A stretch of 64,000 nt of DNA from Streptomyces specialis (GCF_001493375.1 NZ_LN929769.1:186001-250000), one strand, 5' to 3'; shown: positions 1 to 13,101, counted from the first letter of the stretch. The notes: generated from the sequence alone by a model not told the origin. Numbers and translations are program-made.

Positions 1-516
1 GCCGACTACCGCGCGGCGCTGGAGCAGGGCGCGGGCGGCGCCGAGCCGGACGAGTCGCTGCTGGAGGTCAAGATCGAGCTGCCCGTGGACGCCCACGTGC
101 CGCACGACTACGCGCCCGGGGAACGGCTGCGCCTCCAGGCGTACCGGTCGATCGCCGCCGCCAACACCGAGGACGACATCCGGGCCGTGCGGGAGGAACT
201 GGCCGACCGGTACGGACCGCTGCCCGAGCCGGTGGAGAACCTGCTGCTGGTCGCCGGGCTGCGGATGCTGGCCCGCTCCTGCGGGGTCACCGACATCACG
301 CTCCAGGGCAACAAGGTCAGGTTCTCCCCCGTGGAGCTGCGGGAGTCGCAGGAGCTGCGGCTGAACCGCGTCTACCCCGGGTCGGTGATCCGCCGCACGT
401 CGCAGCAGATCCTCGTCCCGCGCCCGACGACGGCCCGGGTCGGCGGCAAGCCCGTGACGGGCCGCGACCTCCTGGCCTGGACCGGCGAGTTCCTGACGAC
501 GATCCCCGCGACATAA
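1..516 (+). CDS. mfd: mfd 3' end, mirror copy (partial)
   Basis: This is the last 171 codons of the transcription-repair coupling factor Mfd, identical to the end of the minus-strand gene at 2415. It covers the C-terminal TRCF (D7) domain that in the family restrains the motor until UvrA is engaged. The frame is open from base 1 and ends with TAA at 514-516. It is a product of the palindrome and should not be counted as a second gene. Confidence 0.9.
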   Translation, partial: ADYRAALEQGAGGAEPDESLLEVKIELPVDAHVPHDYAPGERLRLQAYRSIAAANTEDDIRAVREELADRYGPLPEPVENLLLVAGLRMLARSCGVTDITLQGNKVRFSPVELRESQELRLNRVYPGSVIRRTSQQILVPRPTTARVGGKPVTGRDLLAWTGEFLTTIPAT

Positions 517-540
517 CCCCGCGCCGGGGAGCCGAGGCGC

Positions 541-569
541 CCGGCACCGGAACCCCTCACCGGTGCCGG
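541..569 (+). terminator. mfd terminator hairpin, mirror copy
   Basis: A 10-bp perfect stem (CCGGCACCGG with CCGGTGCCGG) and a 9-base loop lie 25 bases after the mfd stop. No T-run follows, as is common in Streptomyces. It duplicates the hairpin at 2362-2390. Confidence 0.6.
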
Positions 570-684
570 ACACCCGCCCCACCCGCTGCTCTTCTTCCCG
601 CTCCACGCGGCACTCTCCCCCCAGCGTCCGGAAGGAAGGCCGAGGGCGCCCGGTGCGACCCGGTGGCGGGCCGACGAACAGCTT

Positions 685-711
685 CGCCCGCGTCCGATGG
701 GGACGCGGGCG
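685..711 (-). terminator. tRNA-Gln terminator hairpin, mirror copy
   Basis: This is the mirror copy of the 11-bp hairpin at 2220-2246 downstream of tRNA-Gln. Confidence 0.5.
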
Positions 712-731
712 GTAGGAGACCGGGGAGGAGG

Positions 732-804
732 CTCCGCCGGCTGGATTCGAACCAGCACTGCAAGGCTTCAAAGGCCTGCGGGCTACCTGTTACCCCACGG
801 CGGA
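732..804 (-). tRNA. tRNA-Gln(TTG), mirror copy
   Basis: This is an exact complement of the tRNA gene at 2127-2199, within the palindrome. The same cloverleaf is readable on the minus strand. It is an artefactual duplicate. Confidence 0.85.
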
Positions 805-818
805 CGGTAAAGCAGACC

Positions 819-1465
819 CTACCGGAGCCGGTGCCCTGCCCTGGCAATACCCGTCCACCAGCCCTCGATCCTGCGGTAGAGCTCGGCGCCGTCCAGGACA
901 CGGACGACCAGGCAGCCGCGGTACCCGTCGCCCACGTTCTTGCGGACGGTCCTTGGGGTGTGACGCTTCAGCGTCGTCTTCGTGAACTGCTCCCGGCCGG
1001 CGCCGGTGATCCCCCTCCAGTAACTCTCGGCGGCGGCGACATCCGCCGTCGCGTGAATCTGCACCCGGAAGCGCAGACGGTCCGGCGCGACCCCCAGCAG
1101 TCGTAGCCAGGCGAGAAACACCGTGATCATGTCCGGATCGCTGTTGATGAACGTCACCGTCTCCCGCACGGCGTGCGGCTTGCTCTTCGACCCCTCCGAC
1201 CAGTACAGCCCCACGCCGACGAGGAACAGCTCGCGGTCCGTGAGCCGGCCGACTTCCGACTCGGCGCACAGCGAGGTGGCGCGTCGCAGTAAAGTCCGCA
1301 CGCGCCGGTACGGCTGCCAACGAGCCTCGTTCATCCGGCGCATCCGGTCCGGTGACGCCTCCGGCCTGGGCAAGTCCCGCACCCACAGCGACACCGAGCT
1401 CTTCGACACCCCCAGCTCGGCGACGATCTCGTCATAGGTCTTCCCTGCCTCGCGCAGGGCCCGGG
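819..1465 (-). CDS. HTH/LAGLIDADG-like protein, mirror copy (5'-truncated)
   Basis: This is the mirror copy of the gene at 1466-2112. Its reading frame runs into the palindrome centre without a good start codon. See the plus-strand copy for the description. Confidence 0.75.
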
Positions 1466-2112
1466 CCCGGGCCCTGCGCGAGGCAGGGAAGACCTATGAC
1501 GAGATCGTCGCCGAGCTGGGGGTGTCGAAGAGCTCGGTGTCGCTGTGGGTGCGGGACTTGCCCAGGCCGGAGGCGTCACCGGACCGGATGCGCCGGATGA
1601 ACGAGGCTCGTTGGCAGCCGTACCGGCGCGTGCGGACTTTACTGCGACGCGCCACCTCGCTGTGCGCCGAGTCGGAAGTCGGCCGGCTCACGGACCGCGA
1701 GCTGTTCCTCGTCGGCGTGGGGCTGTACTGGTCGGAGGGGTCGAAGAGCAAGCCGCACGCCGTGCGGGAGACGGTGACGTTCATCAACAGCGATCCGGAC
1801 ATGATCACGGTGTTTCTCGCCTGGCTACGACTGCTGGGGGTCGCGCCGGACCGTCTGCGCTTCCGGGTGCAGATTCACGCGACGGCGGATGTCGCCGCCG
1901 CCGAGAGTTACTGGAGGGGGATCACCGGCGCCGGCCGGGAGCAGTTCACGAAGACGACGCTGAAGCGTCACACCCCAAGGACCGTCCGCAAGAACGTGGG
2001 CGACGGGTACCGCGGCTGCCTGGTCGTCCGTGTCCTGGACGGCGCCGAGCTCTACCGCAGGATCGAGGGCTGGTGGACGGGTATTGCCAGGGCAGGGCAC
2101 CGGCTCCGGTAG
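1466..2112 (+). CDS. HTH plus LAGLIDADG-like small protein (5'-truncated)
   Basis: The frame is open from the palindrome centre (CGG at 1468) to TAG at 2110. It starts inside a helix-turn-helix: TYDEIVAELGVSKSSVSLW, a pattern of sequence-specific DNA binding. The start codon and perhaps 10-25 residues are lost at the fold. GTG at 1522 lies inside the HTH and cannot be the true start. The next part (LYWSEGSKS, then FINSDPDMITVFLAWL) resembles the LAGLIDADG-endonuclease-like fold found in archaeal and actinobacterial HTH proteins, but I see no clear catalytic LAGLIDADG helix. DNA cleavage is therefore unproven. Codon 1639-1641 is TTA, the rare leucine codon read only by the bldA tRNA in Streptomyces. 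The gene ends 14 bases before tRNA-Gln. It could be a small regulator or a homing-type element remnant. Confidence 0.65.
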
Positions 2113-2126
2113 GGTCTGCTTTACCG

Positions 2127-2199
2127 TCCGCCGTGGGGTAACAGGTAGCCCGCAGGCCTTTGAAGCCTTGCAGTGCTGGTTCGAATCCAGCCGGCGGAG
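2127..2199 (+). tRNA. tRNA-Gln(TTG)
   Basis: The cloverleaf is readable. The acceptor stem is TCCGCCG with CGGCGGA. The anticodon loop is CTTTGAA at 2158-2164, giving anticodon TTG (CAA codons). The T-arm is GCTGG-TTCGAAT-CCAGC. The discriminator G is at 2199 and the next two bases are CC, so a full CCA is not encoded. The outermost anticodon-stem pair is C-T, a mismatch. An 11-bp hairpin follows. The anticodon assignment is by reading. Confidence 0.93.
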
Positions 2200-2219
2200 C
2201 CTCCTCCCCGGTCTCCTAC

Positions 2220-2246
2220 CGCCCGCGTCCCCATCGGACGCGGGCG
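2220..2246 (+). terminator. Hairpin after tRNA-Gln
   Basis: An 11-bp perfect stem (CGCCCGCGTCC with its complement) and a 5-base loop lie 20 bases after the tRNA. It is a likely terminator or processing structure for the tRNA transcript. Confidence 0.6.
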
Positions 2247-2361
2247 AAGCTGTTCGTCGGCCCGCCACCGGGTCGCACCGGGCGCCCTCGGCCTTCCTTC
2301 CGGACGCTGGGGGGAGAGTGCCGCGTGGAGCGGGAAGAAGAGCAGCGGGTGGGGCGGGTGT

Positions 2362-2390
2362 CCGGCACCGGTGAGGGGTTCCGGTGCCGG
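2362..2390 (-). terminator. mfd terminator hairpin
   Basis: A perfect 10-bp stem with a 9-base loop begins 25 bases past the mfd stop codon on the minus strand. No clear U-tract follows. Confidence 0.6.
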
Positions 2391-2414
2391 GCGCCTCGGC
2401 TCCCCGGCGCGGGG

Positions 2415-5800
<3,386 letters not shown>

Positions 5801-5864
5801 GGCGCGGGGCGCGGGGCCCGGCGGCGGGGGGGGCGGCCGGGCCGGGCCGGGCGGCGGGCGGGCC

Positions 5865-5935
5865 CGGGAGAAGGACGGCATACGAGAGTTCTGCCGGTCT
5901 CGGGGGCTCGGAGAGGTGTAAAGGGGCCGGGGGGC
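5865..5935 (+). other. Degraded Nextera P7/i7 adapter joining two contigs
   Basis: The stretch contains GACGGCATACGAGA, then a barcode-like TTCTGCC(G), then GTCTCG and GGGCTCGGAGA. This is the order of the Illumina P7 primer, the i7 index (TTCTGCCT), and the Nextera read-2/transposon end, with errors. It separates minus-strand mfd from a plus-strand LysM gene tail. A pure C run of about 18 bases follows near 5966-5985. A translated frame across it on the minus strand shows SEPPRPAELSYAVLLP, which is artefactual. Confidence 0.88.
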
Positions 5936-6239
5936 GGGCGCGGGGCCCGGCCTGCCCGCCGGCGGCCCCGCCCCCCCCCCCCCCCCCGCCCCGGCCCCCG
6001 CGCCCGCCCCGGAGCCCGCGGCCGAGCCGCAGCCGGAGGTCCAGGCCGCCCCGGCGCGCGAGGAGGAGGTGCCCGCCGACCACAGCAACGGCGGCACGTA
6101 CACCGTCCAGCGCGGCGACACCCTGTCGGAGATCGCGCAGGACCACGACACCTCCTGGCAGCAGCTCTGGTCCGACAACGCCGAGGTCATCGGTGACAAC
6201 CCGGACCTGATCCACCCGGGCCAGGAGCTGAGCGTCTGA
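5936..6239 (+). CDS. Rpf-like secreted LysM protein, 3' part
   Basis: Only the C-terminus survives: a Pro/Ala/Glu-rich linker and one LysM peptidoglycan-binding domain (GGTYTVQRGDTLSEIA, ending in NPDLIHPGQELSV) before TGA at 6237. In Streptomyces the gene just before enolase commonly encodes a resuscitation-promoting-factor lysozyme-like protein with a C-terminal LysM. That makes this the likely identity, but the catalytic domain is not in the sequence. The 5' part is lost at the adapter junction, and the linker contains an unreliable poly-C run. A strong terminator follows. Confidence 0.7.
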
Positions 6240-6268
6240 CACGCTCCGGCCCATGCCGGTGAACGCGG

Positions 6269-6306
6269 ACCCGGTGCGGGGCGATGTCCCCGCACCGGGT
6301 TTTCTT
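6269..6306 (+). terminator. Intrinsic terminator before eno
   Basis: A perfect 13-bp stem (ACCCGGTGCGGGG with its complement) has a 6-base loop CGATGT and is followed by TTTTCTTCT. This is the most classical rho-independent terminator in the window. It separates the Rpf-like gene from eno. Confidence 0.92.
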
Positions 6307-6425
6307 CTCCCGTTAAACAAAAAGATGGCACCCCCTCTGAGCTGGTCTTTCAGTGGGGTGTCCGGCGCTAAGGGCGAGCTGGCGAGCAGCGCGGTCCCCC
6401 GGGGCGGCTACGCTCAGAGGGCTGA

Positions 6426-7748
<1,323 letters not shown>

Positions 7749-7778
7749 CGCGCGGCGCACATCCAGCCAGGTTCGCCC

Positions 7779-7812
7779 GTCCCCGCCATCCGTCCCGTAC
7801 GGTGGCGGGGAC
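7779..7812 (+). terminator. Hairpin between eno and divIC-like gene
   Basis: A 10-bp stem (GTCCCCGCCA with TGGCGGGGAC) with a 14-base loop lies 30 bases after eno. No T-run follows. It may attenuate read-through into the downstream division gene. Confidence 0.5.
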
Positions 7813-7848
7813 ACGCGTGACGGTGAACAGGGGTGACAGGGAGGCGAC

Positions 7849-8361
7849 GTGGCCGCGGAGCGGGATCGTTTCTCCACCGCCACCAGGCTCAGGGCGCTGG
7901 GCGAGCAGGCCGCCGCCCGGGTCTACCGGGCGCAGAGCCGCCGCCTGCGGCGCCCGCCGCGCCGCAGCCGCCTCACCGGCCGGGCCGCGATCCTCGCGCT
8001 CGTCGTCTGCTCGCTGATCGTCGCCCTCGCCTACCCGCTGCGGCAGTACATCCAGCAGCGCGCCGAGATCGACGATCTGCGGCGGCAGGCGGAGGAGGAG
8101 CGGCAGCGGGTGGAGGATCTGCGGGACGCCAAGGCCCGCTGGCAGGACCCGGCGTATGTCGAGCAACAGGCGCGGGAGCGGCTTCAGTTCGTGCGGCCCG
8201 GCGAGATCGGCTTCATCCTGCCGCAGGCCGGTGACGGCGACGGCGGGGACGACGGTGCCGGGGAGGACGACGAGCGCCTCCGCACCCGTGGCGCTCCCGT
8301 TCCGCGCCCCTGGTACGACAATCTGTGGGAGGGCGTCGACGAGGCCGACCGGCCGAGCTGA
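7849..8361 (+). CDS. FtsB/DivIC-family septum formation initiator
   Basis: This is a small bitopic cell-division protein. In the family it bridges FtsL and FtsQ at the septum. The 170 residues show a basic cytoplasmic N-terminus of about 45 residues, one transmembrane segment (AAILALVVCSLIVALAYPL), and a coiled coil (IDDLRRQAEEERQRVEDL). The family signature WQDPAYVEQQARERLQFVRPGE follows, and the tail is acidic. The start is GTG at 7849, with GGGAGG about 8 bases upstream. The position after eno and before DUF501 is conserved in actinobacteria. Confidence 0.92.
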   Translation: MAAERDRFSTATRLRALGEQAAARVYRAQSRRLRRPPRRSRLTGRAAILALVVCSLIVALAYPLRQYIQQRAEIDDLRRQAEEERQRVEDLRDAKARWQDPAYVEQQARERLQFVRPGEIGFILPQAGDGDGGDDGAGEDDERLRTRGAPVPRPWYDNLWEGVDEADRPS

Positions 8362-8394
8362 CCGCCGTCCCCGGTCCCCGACAGAAAGCCACCT

Positions 8395-8925
8395 GTGGAA
8401 ACCCCAACCCCGACGGACACCGCCGCGGTCGAGGAGCAGCTCGGCCGGACACCGCGCGGTCTGCGCGCGGTCGCGCACCGCTGCCCCTGCGGCAACCCGG
8501 ACGTGGTGGAGACGTCCCCCCGTCTGCCCGACGGCACGCCGTTCCCCACCACCTACTACCTGACCTGTCCGCGCGCCGCCTCCGCCATCGGCACCCTGGA
8601 GGCCGGGGGCGTGATGAAGGACATGACCGCCCGGCTCGCCGAGGACCCGGAGCTGGCCGCCGCGTACCGGGCCGCGCACGAGGACTACCTCGCGCGCCGG
8701 GACGCCATCGGCGTGCTGCCCGGGTTCCCCAGCGCGGGCGGGATGCCCGACCGAGTCAAGTGCCTGCACGTGCTGGTCGCGCACTCCCTGGCCGCGGGCC
8801 CGGGCGTCAACCCGCTGGGCGACGAGGCGCTGGCCATGCTGCCCGAGTGGTGGCGCAAGGGCCCGTGCGTACCGGTGAGCCAGGACGGGTCCGGGAAGTC
8901 CGGTGAAGGAGACGACGCGACATGA
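8395..8925 (+). CDS. DUF501 domain protein
   Basis: A 176-residue cytoplasmic protein of the DUF501 family, whose function is not established. Recognisable parts are HRCPCGNPDVV, TTYYLTCPRA, the central AGGMPDRVKCLHVLVAHSLA, and the C-terminal EWWRKGPC. The conserved Cys and His residues hint at a metal site, which is inference. The start is GTG at 8395. The stop overlaps the start of the next gene (ATGA), which suggests translational coupling with the Ppx/GppA protein. Confidence 0.9.
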   Translation: METPTPTDTAAVEEQLGRTPRGLRAVAHRCPCGNPDVVETSPRLPDGTPFPTTYYLTCPRAASAIGTLEAGGVMKDMTARLAEDPELAAAYRAAHEDYLARRDAIGVLPGFPSAGGMPDRVKCLHVLVAHSLAAGPGVNPLGDEALAMLPEWWRKGPCVPVSQDGSGKSGEGDDAT

Positions 8926-9875
8926 CGGCAGCCGCCGCGATCGACTGCGGCACCAACTCCATCCGCCTGCTGATCGCCGACGCCGATCCGGCGACCGGGC
9001 GGCTGACGGATCTCGACCGGCGGATGGAGATCGTCCGCCTCGGCCAGGGCGTGGACCGCACCGGCCGGCTCGCCCCGGAGGCGCTGGAGCGCACGTTCGC
9101 CGCCTGCCGGCAGTACGCGGCGGCGATGGCGGAGCACGGCGTCACGCCGGAGCGGACCCGGTTCGTCGCCACCTCCGCCTCGCGGGACGCGGAGAACCGC
9201 GACGACTTCACGCGCGGGGTGCGGGACATCCTGGGCATCACGCCCGAGGTGATCAGCGGCGACGAGGAGGCGGCGCTCTCGTTCACCGGCGCCACCCGGG
9301 AGCTGACCGGGCGGCCGGGGATCACGCCGCCGTATCTGGTGCTCGACATCGGGGGCGGCTCCACGGAGTTCGTGCTCGGCGACGACGCGGTGCGCGCCGC
9401 CCGCAGTGTGGACATCGGCTGTGTCCGCCTGACCGAGCGGCACCTGCTGCGCGACGGGCGGATCGCCGACCCGCCGACGCCGGAGCTGATCGCCGCGATG
9501 AGCGCCGACATCGACGCCGCGCTGGCCCTGGCGGCGGAACGGGTCCCGCTGGACGCCACCCACACCCTCGTCGGGCTGGCCGGGTCGGTGACGACGCTCG
9601 CCGCCATCGCCCTCGACCTGCCCGCCTACGACTCGGCCGCGATCCACCACTCCCGCCTGACGGCCGACCGGGTCCGGGAGATCACCGGGCGGCTGCTGGC
9701 CGCCACGCACGCCGAGCGGGCCGCGATCCCGGTGATGCACCCGGGCCGGGTGGACGTGATCGGCGCGGGCGCGCTGGTGCTGCTGAAGGTGCTGGAACGG
9801 ACCGGCGCGACGGAGGTCGTGGTCAGCGAACACGACATCCTGGACGGCATTTTGTGGAGCGTCGTGACCCCCTGA
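8922..9875 (+). CDS. Ppx/GppA exopolyphosphatase-family protein
   Basis: An actin-like ATPase-fold phosphatase of 317 residues, the short two-domain form found in actinobacteria. Family members remove terminal phosphate from polyphosphate or from pppGpp. I cannot tell which substrate applies. Motifs are AAIDCGTNSIRLLIAD at the N-terminus, FVATSASRDAENR, VISGDEEA, LVLDIGGGSTEFVLG and GLAGSVTTLAA. It starts at ATG 8922, overlapping DUF501 by four bases. Confidence 0.94.
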   Translation: MTAAAAIDCGTNSIRLLIADADPATGRLTDLDRRMEIVRLGQGVDRTGRLAPEALERTFAACRQYAAAMAEHGVTPERTRFVATSASRDAENRDDFTRGVRDILGITPEVISGDEEAALSFTGATRELTGRPGITPPYLVLDIGGGSTEFVLGDDAVRAARSVDIGCVRLTERHLLRDGRIADPPTPELIAAMSADIDAALALAAERVPLDATHTLVGLAGSVTTLAAIALDLPAYDSAAIHHSRLTADRVREITGRLLAATHAERAAIPVMHPGRVDVIGAGALVLLKVLERTGATEVVVSEHDILDGILWSVVTP

Positions 9876-9896
9876 ACGAACGCCCGCGAGGAAGTT

Positions 9897-9912
9897 CGTG
9901 AAGTTTTTCACA
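9897..9912. promoter_or_regulatory. Rex-like operator, distal
   Basis: The 16-mer CGTGAAGTTTTTCACA matches 11 of the 12 arm positions (TGTGAA and TTCACA) of the Rex operator. Rex senses the NADH/NAD+ ratio and is known to control respiratory genes in Streptomyces. The site is about 300 bases upstream of the ndh start. Confidence 0.35.
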
Positions 9913-10165
9913 TGGGGTTCCCCGAAACCCTCCCGACCTGGGGCCGGAACGGCCGGGTAACGGGCCCCGGCCGGAGCCGGATGGCCGGATCCGGCGGGTT
10001 CCGCGCGGCCCGGACGGCGGCGTTCCGCCGTCCGGGCGAGGCCCGCGCCGGCCGTTCCACCCCGGCGACCTGCGCAGATCTCTCAGCGGCCCGCCCTGAG
10101 CGGTGCGGACGATCTTACGCACCGGTAACAAAGGGGCGCAGTGTAGCAGAATGCACCACTCTGCT

Positions 10166-10181
10166 TGTGAAGCCCCTCACG
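10166..10181. promoter_or_regulatory. Rex-like operator, proximal to ndh
   Basis: The 16-mer TGTGAAGCCCCTCACG has a perfect left half and a 4-of-6 right half of the TGTGAA-N4-TTCACA consensus. It lies 35 bases before the ndh start, a position that would block transcription. Between 9876 and 10216 I see no gene, only this and the distal site. Confidence 0.42.
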
Positions 10182-10216
10182 AGCACCCCCCTCCAGCCGG
10201 GTGGATACTCGATGGC

Positions 10217-11608
10217 ATGAGCACCACGGAGCGTCCCCGCATTCTCGTCGTTGGTGGCGGGTACGTCGGTTTGTACGCAGCCCGCCGCATCCTGAAGAAG
10301 ATGCGTTACGGCGAGGCGACCGTCACCGTCGTCGACCCGCGTTCGTACATGACCTACCAGCCGTTCCTCCCGGAGGCGGCGGCCGGAAGCATCTCCCCCC
10401 GCCATGTGGTGGTCCCGCTGCGCCGTGTGCTGCCCGGCGCCGAGGTCCTCACCGGCCGGGTCACGTCCATCGACCAGGACCGCAGGGTCGCCTCCGTCTC
10501 GCCGCTCGTCGGCAGGCCGTACGAGGTGCCCTTCGACTACCTGGTGGTGGCCCTCGGCGCGGTGTCCCGCACCTTCCCCGTGCCGGGCCTGGCCGAGCAG
10601 GGCATCGGCATGAAGGGTGTCGAGGAGGCGATCGGGCTGCGCAACCACGTGCTGGAGCAGTTCGACAAGGCCGACTCCACCACCGACGAGGACATCCGCC
10701 GCAAGGCGCTCACGTTCGTCTTCGTGGGCGGCGGCTTCGCCGGCGCCGAGACCATCGGCGAGATCGAGGACCTGGCCCGCGACGCGGCCAAGTACTACCC
10801 GAACGTCAAGCGCGAGGACATGCGGTTCCTCCTGGTCGACGTCGCGGACAAGATCCTCCCCGAGGTCGGCCCCAAGCTCGGCGAGTGGGGCCTGGAGCAC
10901 CTGAAGAAGCGCGGCATCGAGATCCACCTCGGGACCTCGCTGACGTCCTGCGTGGACGGTCACGTGGTGCTGAGCAACGGCGTCGAGGCCGACTCGAACA
11001 CCATCGTGTGGACCGCGGGCGTCAAGCCCAACCCGGCGCTGGCCCGTTACGGCCTGCCGCTCGGTCCGCGCGGCCACGTGGACACCGAGCCCACGCTCCA
11101 GGTCAAGGGCACCGACTACATCTGGTCGGCCGGCGACAACGCGCAGGTCCCCGACCTCGCCGCCCGCGCGGCGGGCCAGCCGAACGCCTGGTGCCCGCCC
11201 AACGCGCAGCACGCGCTGCGCCAGGCCAAGGTGCTCGGCGACAACGTGATCTCCGGGATGCGCGGCTTCCCGCAGCACGAGTACAAGCACGCCAGCATGG
11301 GCGCGGTGGCCGGTCTCGGCCTCCGCAAGGGCGTGGCCCTCATCAAGCTCGGCAAGCTGACCCTCCGCTTCCGCGGCCGGCTCGGCTGGTACCTGCACCG
11401 CGGCTACCACGGCATGGCGGTACCGACGTGGAACCGGAAGATCCGCGTCTTCGCCGACTGGGCCCTGGGCCTGTTCCTCAAGCGCGAGGTGGTGTCGCTC
11501 GGCGCGATGGAGCACCCGCGTGACGAGTTCTACGAGGCGGCGGCGCCCGTGACCCGGGCGGCCGAGGCCGCGCGGCGGCAGGACGAGCCGGCGGCCCGGG
11601 CGGGCTAG
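10217..11608 (+). CDS. ndh: Type II NADH dehydrogenase
   Basis: A non-proton-pumping NADH:quinone oxidoreductase, a monotopic membrane flavoprotein that feeds electrons into the quinone pool. The 463 residues show the FAD Rossmann motif (ILVVGGGYVGLYAARR) at the N-terminus, a second NADH-binding GxGxxG (FVFVGGGFAGAETIGE), and VWTAGVKPNPAL with WSAGDNAQVPD for the isoalloxazine pocket. The C-terminus carries an amphipathic membrane-binding part. I choose ATG 10217 because the aligned N-terminus begins there. Earlier in-frame starts lack homology. Two Rex-like sites lie upstream and a strong terminator follows. Confidence 0.93.
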   Translation: MSTTERPRILVVGGGYVGLYAARRILKKMRYGEATVTVVDPRSYMTYQPFLPEAAAGSISPRHVVVPLRRVLPGAEVLTGRVTSIDQDRRVASVSPLVGRPYEVPFDYLVVALGAVSRTFPVPGLAEQGIGMKGVEEAIGLRNHVLEQFDKADSTTDEDIRRKALTFVFVGGGFAGAETIGEIEDLARDAAKYYPNVKREDMRFLLVDVADKILPEVGPKLGEWGLEHLKKRGIEIHLGTSLTSCVDGHVVLSNGVEADSNTIVWTAGVKPNPALARYGLPLGPRGHVDTEPTLQVKGTDYIWSAGDNAQVPDLAARAAGQPNAWCPPNAQHALRQAKVLGDNVISGMRGFPQHEYKHASMGAVAGLGLRKGVALIKLGKLTLRFRGRLGWYLHRGYHGMAVPTWNRKIRVFADWALGLFLKREVVSLGAMEHPRDEFYEAAAPVTRAAEAARRQDEPAARAG

Positions 11609-11648
11609 CCCGGCGGTCTGACGGCCGGGATCGGTATCGGGAGTTCCG

Positions 11649-11683
11649 GAAGGGGCGGACGGCGAAGGCCGGTCCGCCCCTTC
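11649..11683 (+). terminator. ndh terminator
   Basis: A perfect 12-bp stem (GAAGGGGCGGAC with its complement) with an 11-base loop lies 40 bases after ndh. Confidence 0.8.
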
Positions 11684-11813
11684 TCGCCGTTCGGGTCATT
11701 CACCCCGCCCGGTGGCGGAATCGGCGGCAGGGCGAGGACGTTCTACAGCACCTGGGTGCCAAGGTGGTGCGCGGCGCCCGTCCTCTTCGTGGACGTTCCT
11801 GGAGGTGTGTCCC

Positions 11814-13094
11814 ATGGCCGTCGCTCCCCGACTCGCCGCCCTCGCCGGTCAGTTCCTCGGTACGCCGCTCTCGCTGCGCGTGCGGGCCTGGGACGGCAGC
11901 GAGAGCGGGCCGCCCGGCGCGCCCGTCGTCGTGCTGCGGAATCCACGGGCCCTGCGGCGTCTGCTGTTCAAACCGGGCGAACTGGGGCTCGCCCGCGCCT
12001 GGGTCGCCGGGGACCTCGATGTCGAGGGCGACCTGTACGGGGCGCTGGAGGGTCTTGCGACGCTGTTCCACGGCGGGCGTCCGCCCCTGACGGGCCGGGA
12101 GCGGCTGGCGGCCCTGCGGGAACTGCTGGCGCTGACCGGCCCGTTGCCCGTTCCCCCGGCGCCGCCCCGGGAGGAGATCCGCCGGCGCGGCGGGCCGCTC
12201 CACTCGCCGCTGCGCGACCGGCGGGCGATCAGCCACCACTACGACGTCGGCAACGACTTCTACGAGCTGGTGCTCGGCCCCTCGATGGTCTACTCGTGCG
12301 CCGTGTGGGACGACGACACCGCGTGCCTGGAGGACGCGCAGGCCGCCAAGCTCGACCTGATCTGCCGCAAGCTGGGGCTGCGCGAGGGCGACCGGCTGCT
12401 CGACGTCGGCTGCGGCTGGGGCTCGCTGGTGCTGCACGCCGCGCAGCGGTACGGGGTGCGGGCCGTGGGCATCACCCTCTCCGCCGAGCAGGCCGCCTAC
12501 GCCCGCGAGCGGGTGGCCAAGGAGGACCTGGGCGACCGGGTGGAGATCCGCGTCCAGGACTACCGCGAGACGGCCGACGGCCCGTTCGACGCCGTGTCGT
12601 CGGTCGGCATGGCCGAGCACGTCGGGTCGGTCCGCTACCGGGAGTACGCCGACCGGCTGTTCGGCCTGCTGCGCCCCGGCGGGCGGCTGCTCAACCACCA
12701 GATCGCGCGCCGCCCGATGGCGGACGAGTCGGCGTACCGGATCGACCCGTTCATCGACGCCTACGTCTTCCCGGACGGGGAACTGGCGCCGCTGGGCCGG
12801 ACGGTGTCCCTGCTGGAGGAGGCGGGCTTCGAGGTGCGGGACGTCGAGTCGCTGCGCGAGCACTACGCCCTGACGCTGCGCCGCTGGGTGCGGAACCTGG
12901 AGGCCGACTGGCCGGAGGCGGTCCGGCTCACGAGCCCGGGCCGGGCCCGGATCTGGCGCCTGTACATGGCGGCCTCGGCCCTGGCGTTCGAGCACGGCCG
13001 CATCGGGGTGAACCAGGTCCTCGCCACCCGTCCCACCGAGGCGGGCGACAGCCCGCTGCCGCTGCGCCCCCGGGTCTGGACGGAAGGCGCCTGA
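11814..13094 (+). CDS. Cyclopropane-fatty-acyl-phospholipid synthase-family methyltransferase
   Basis: An SAM-dependent methyltransferase of the CFA/mycolic acid cyclopropane synthase family that modifies unsaturated acyl chains of membrane lipids. The 426 residues have the family N-terminal part (VVVLRNPRALRRLLFKPGEL, WVAGDLDVEGDLY), then ISHHYDVGNDFYELVLGPSM. The SAM site is LLDVGCGWGSLVLHAA, followed by GITLSAEQAAYARER and VSSVGMAEHVG. The start ATG 11814 has GGAGGTG at 11801. It stands alone between two terminators. Whether it makes cyclopropane or a methyl branch cannot be told. Confidence 0.92.
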   Translation: MAVAPRLAALAGQFLGTPLSLRVRAWDGSESGPPGAPVVVLRNPRALRRLLFKPGELGLARAWVAGDLDVEGDLYGALEGLATLFHGGRPPLTGRERLAALRELLALTGPLPVPPAPPREEIRRRGGPLHSPLRDRRAISHHYDVGNDFYELVLGPSMVYSCAVWDDDTACLEDAQAAKLDLICRKLGLREGDRLLDVGCGWGSLVLHAAQRYGVRAVGITLSAEQAAYARERVAKEDLGDRVEIRVQDYRETADGPFDAVSSVGMAEHVGSVRYREYADRLFGLLRPGGRLLNHQIARRPMADESAYRIDPFIDAYVFPDGELAPLGRTVSLLEEAGFEVRDVESLREHYALTLRRWVRNLEADWPEAVRLTSPGRARIWRLYMAASALAFEHGRIGVNQVLATRPTEAGDSPLPLRPRVWTEGA

Positions 13095-13101
13095 CGCCGA
13101 C

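Noticed and set aside
5966..5985. Poly-C run as a functional homopolymer tract
   Set aside because: It lies directly beside adapter sequence in a low-quality GC stretch. Phase variation is not a sensible reading.
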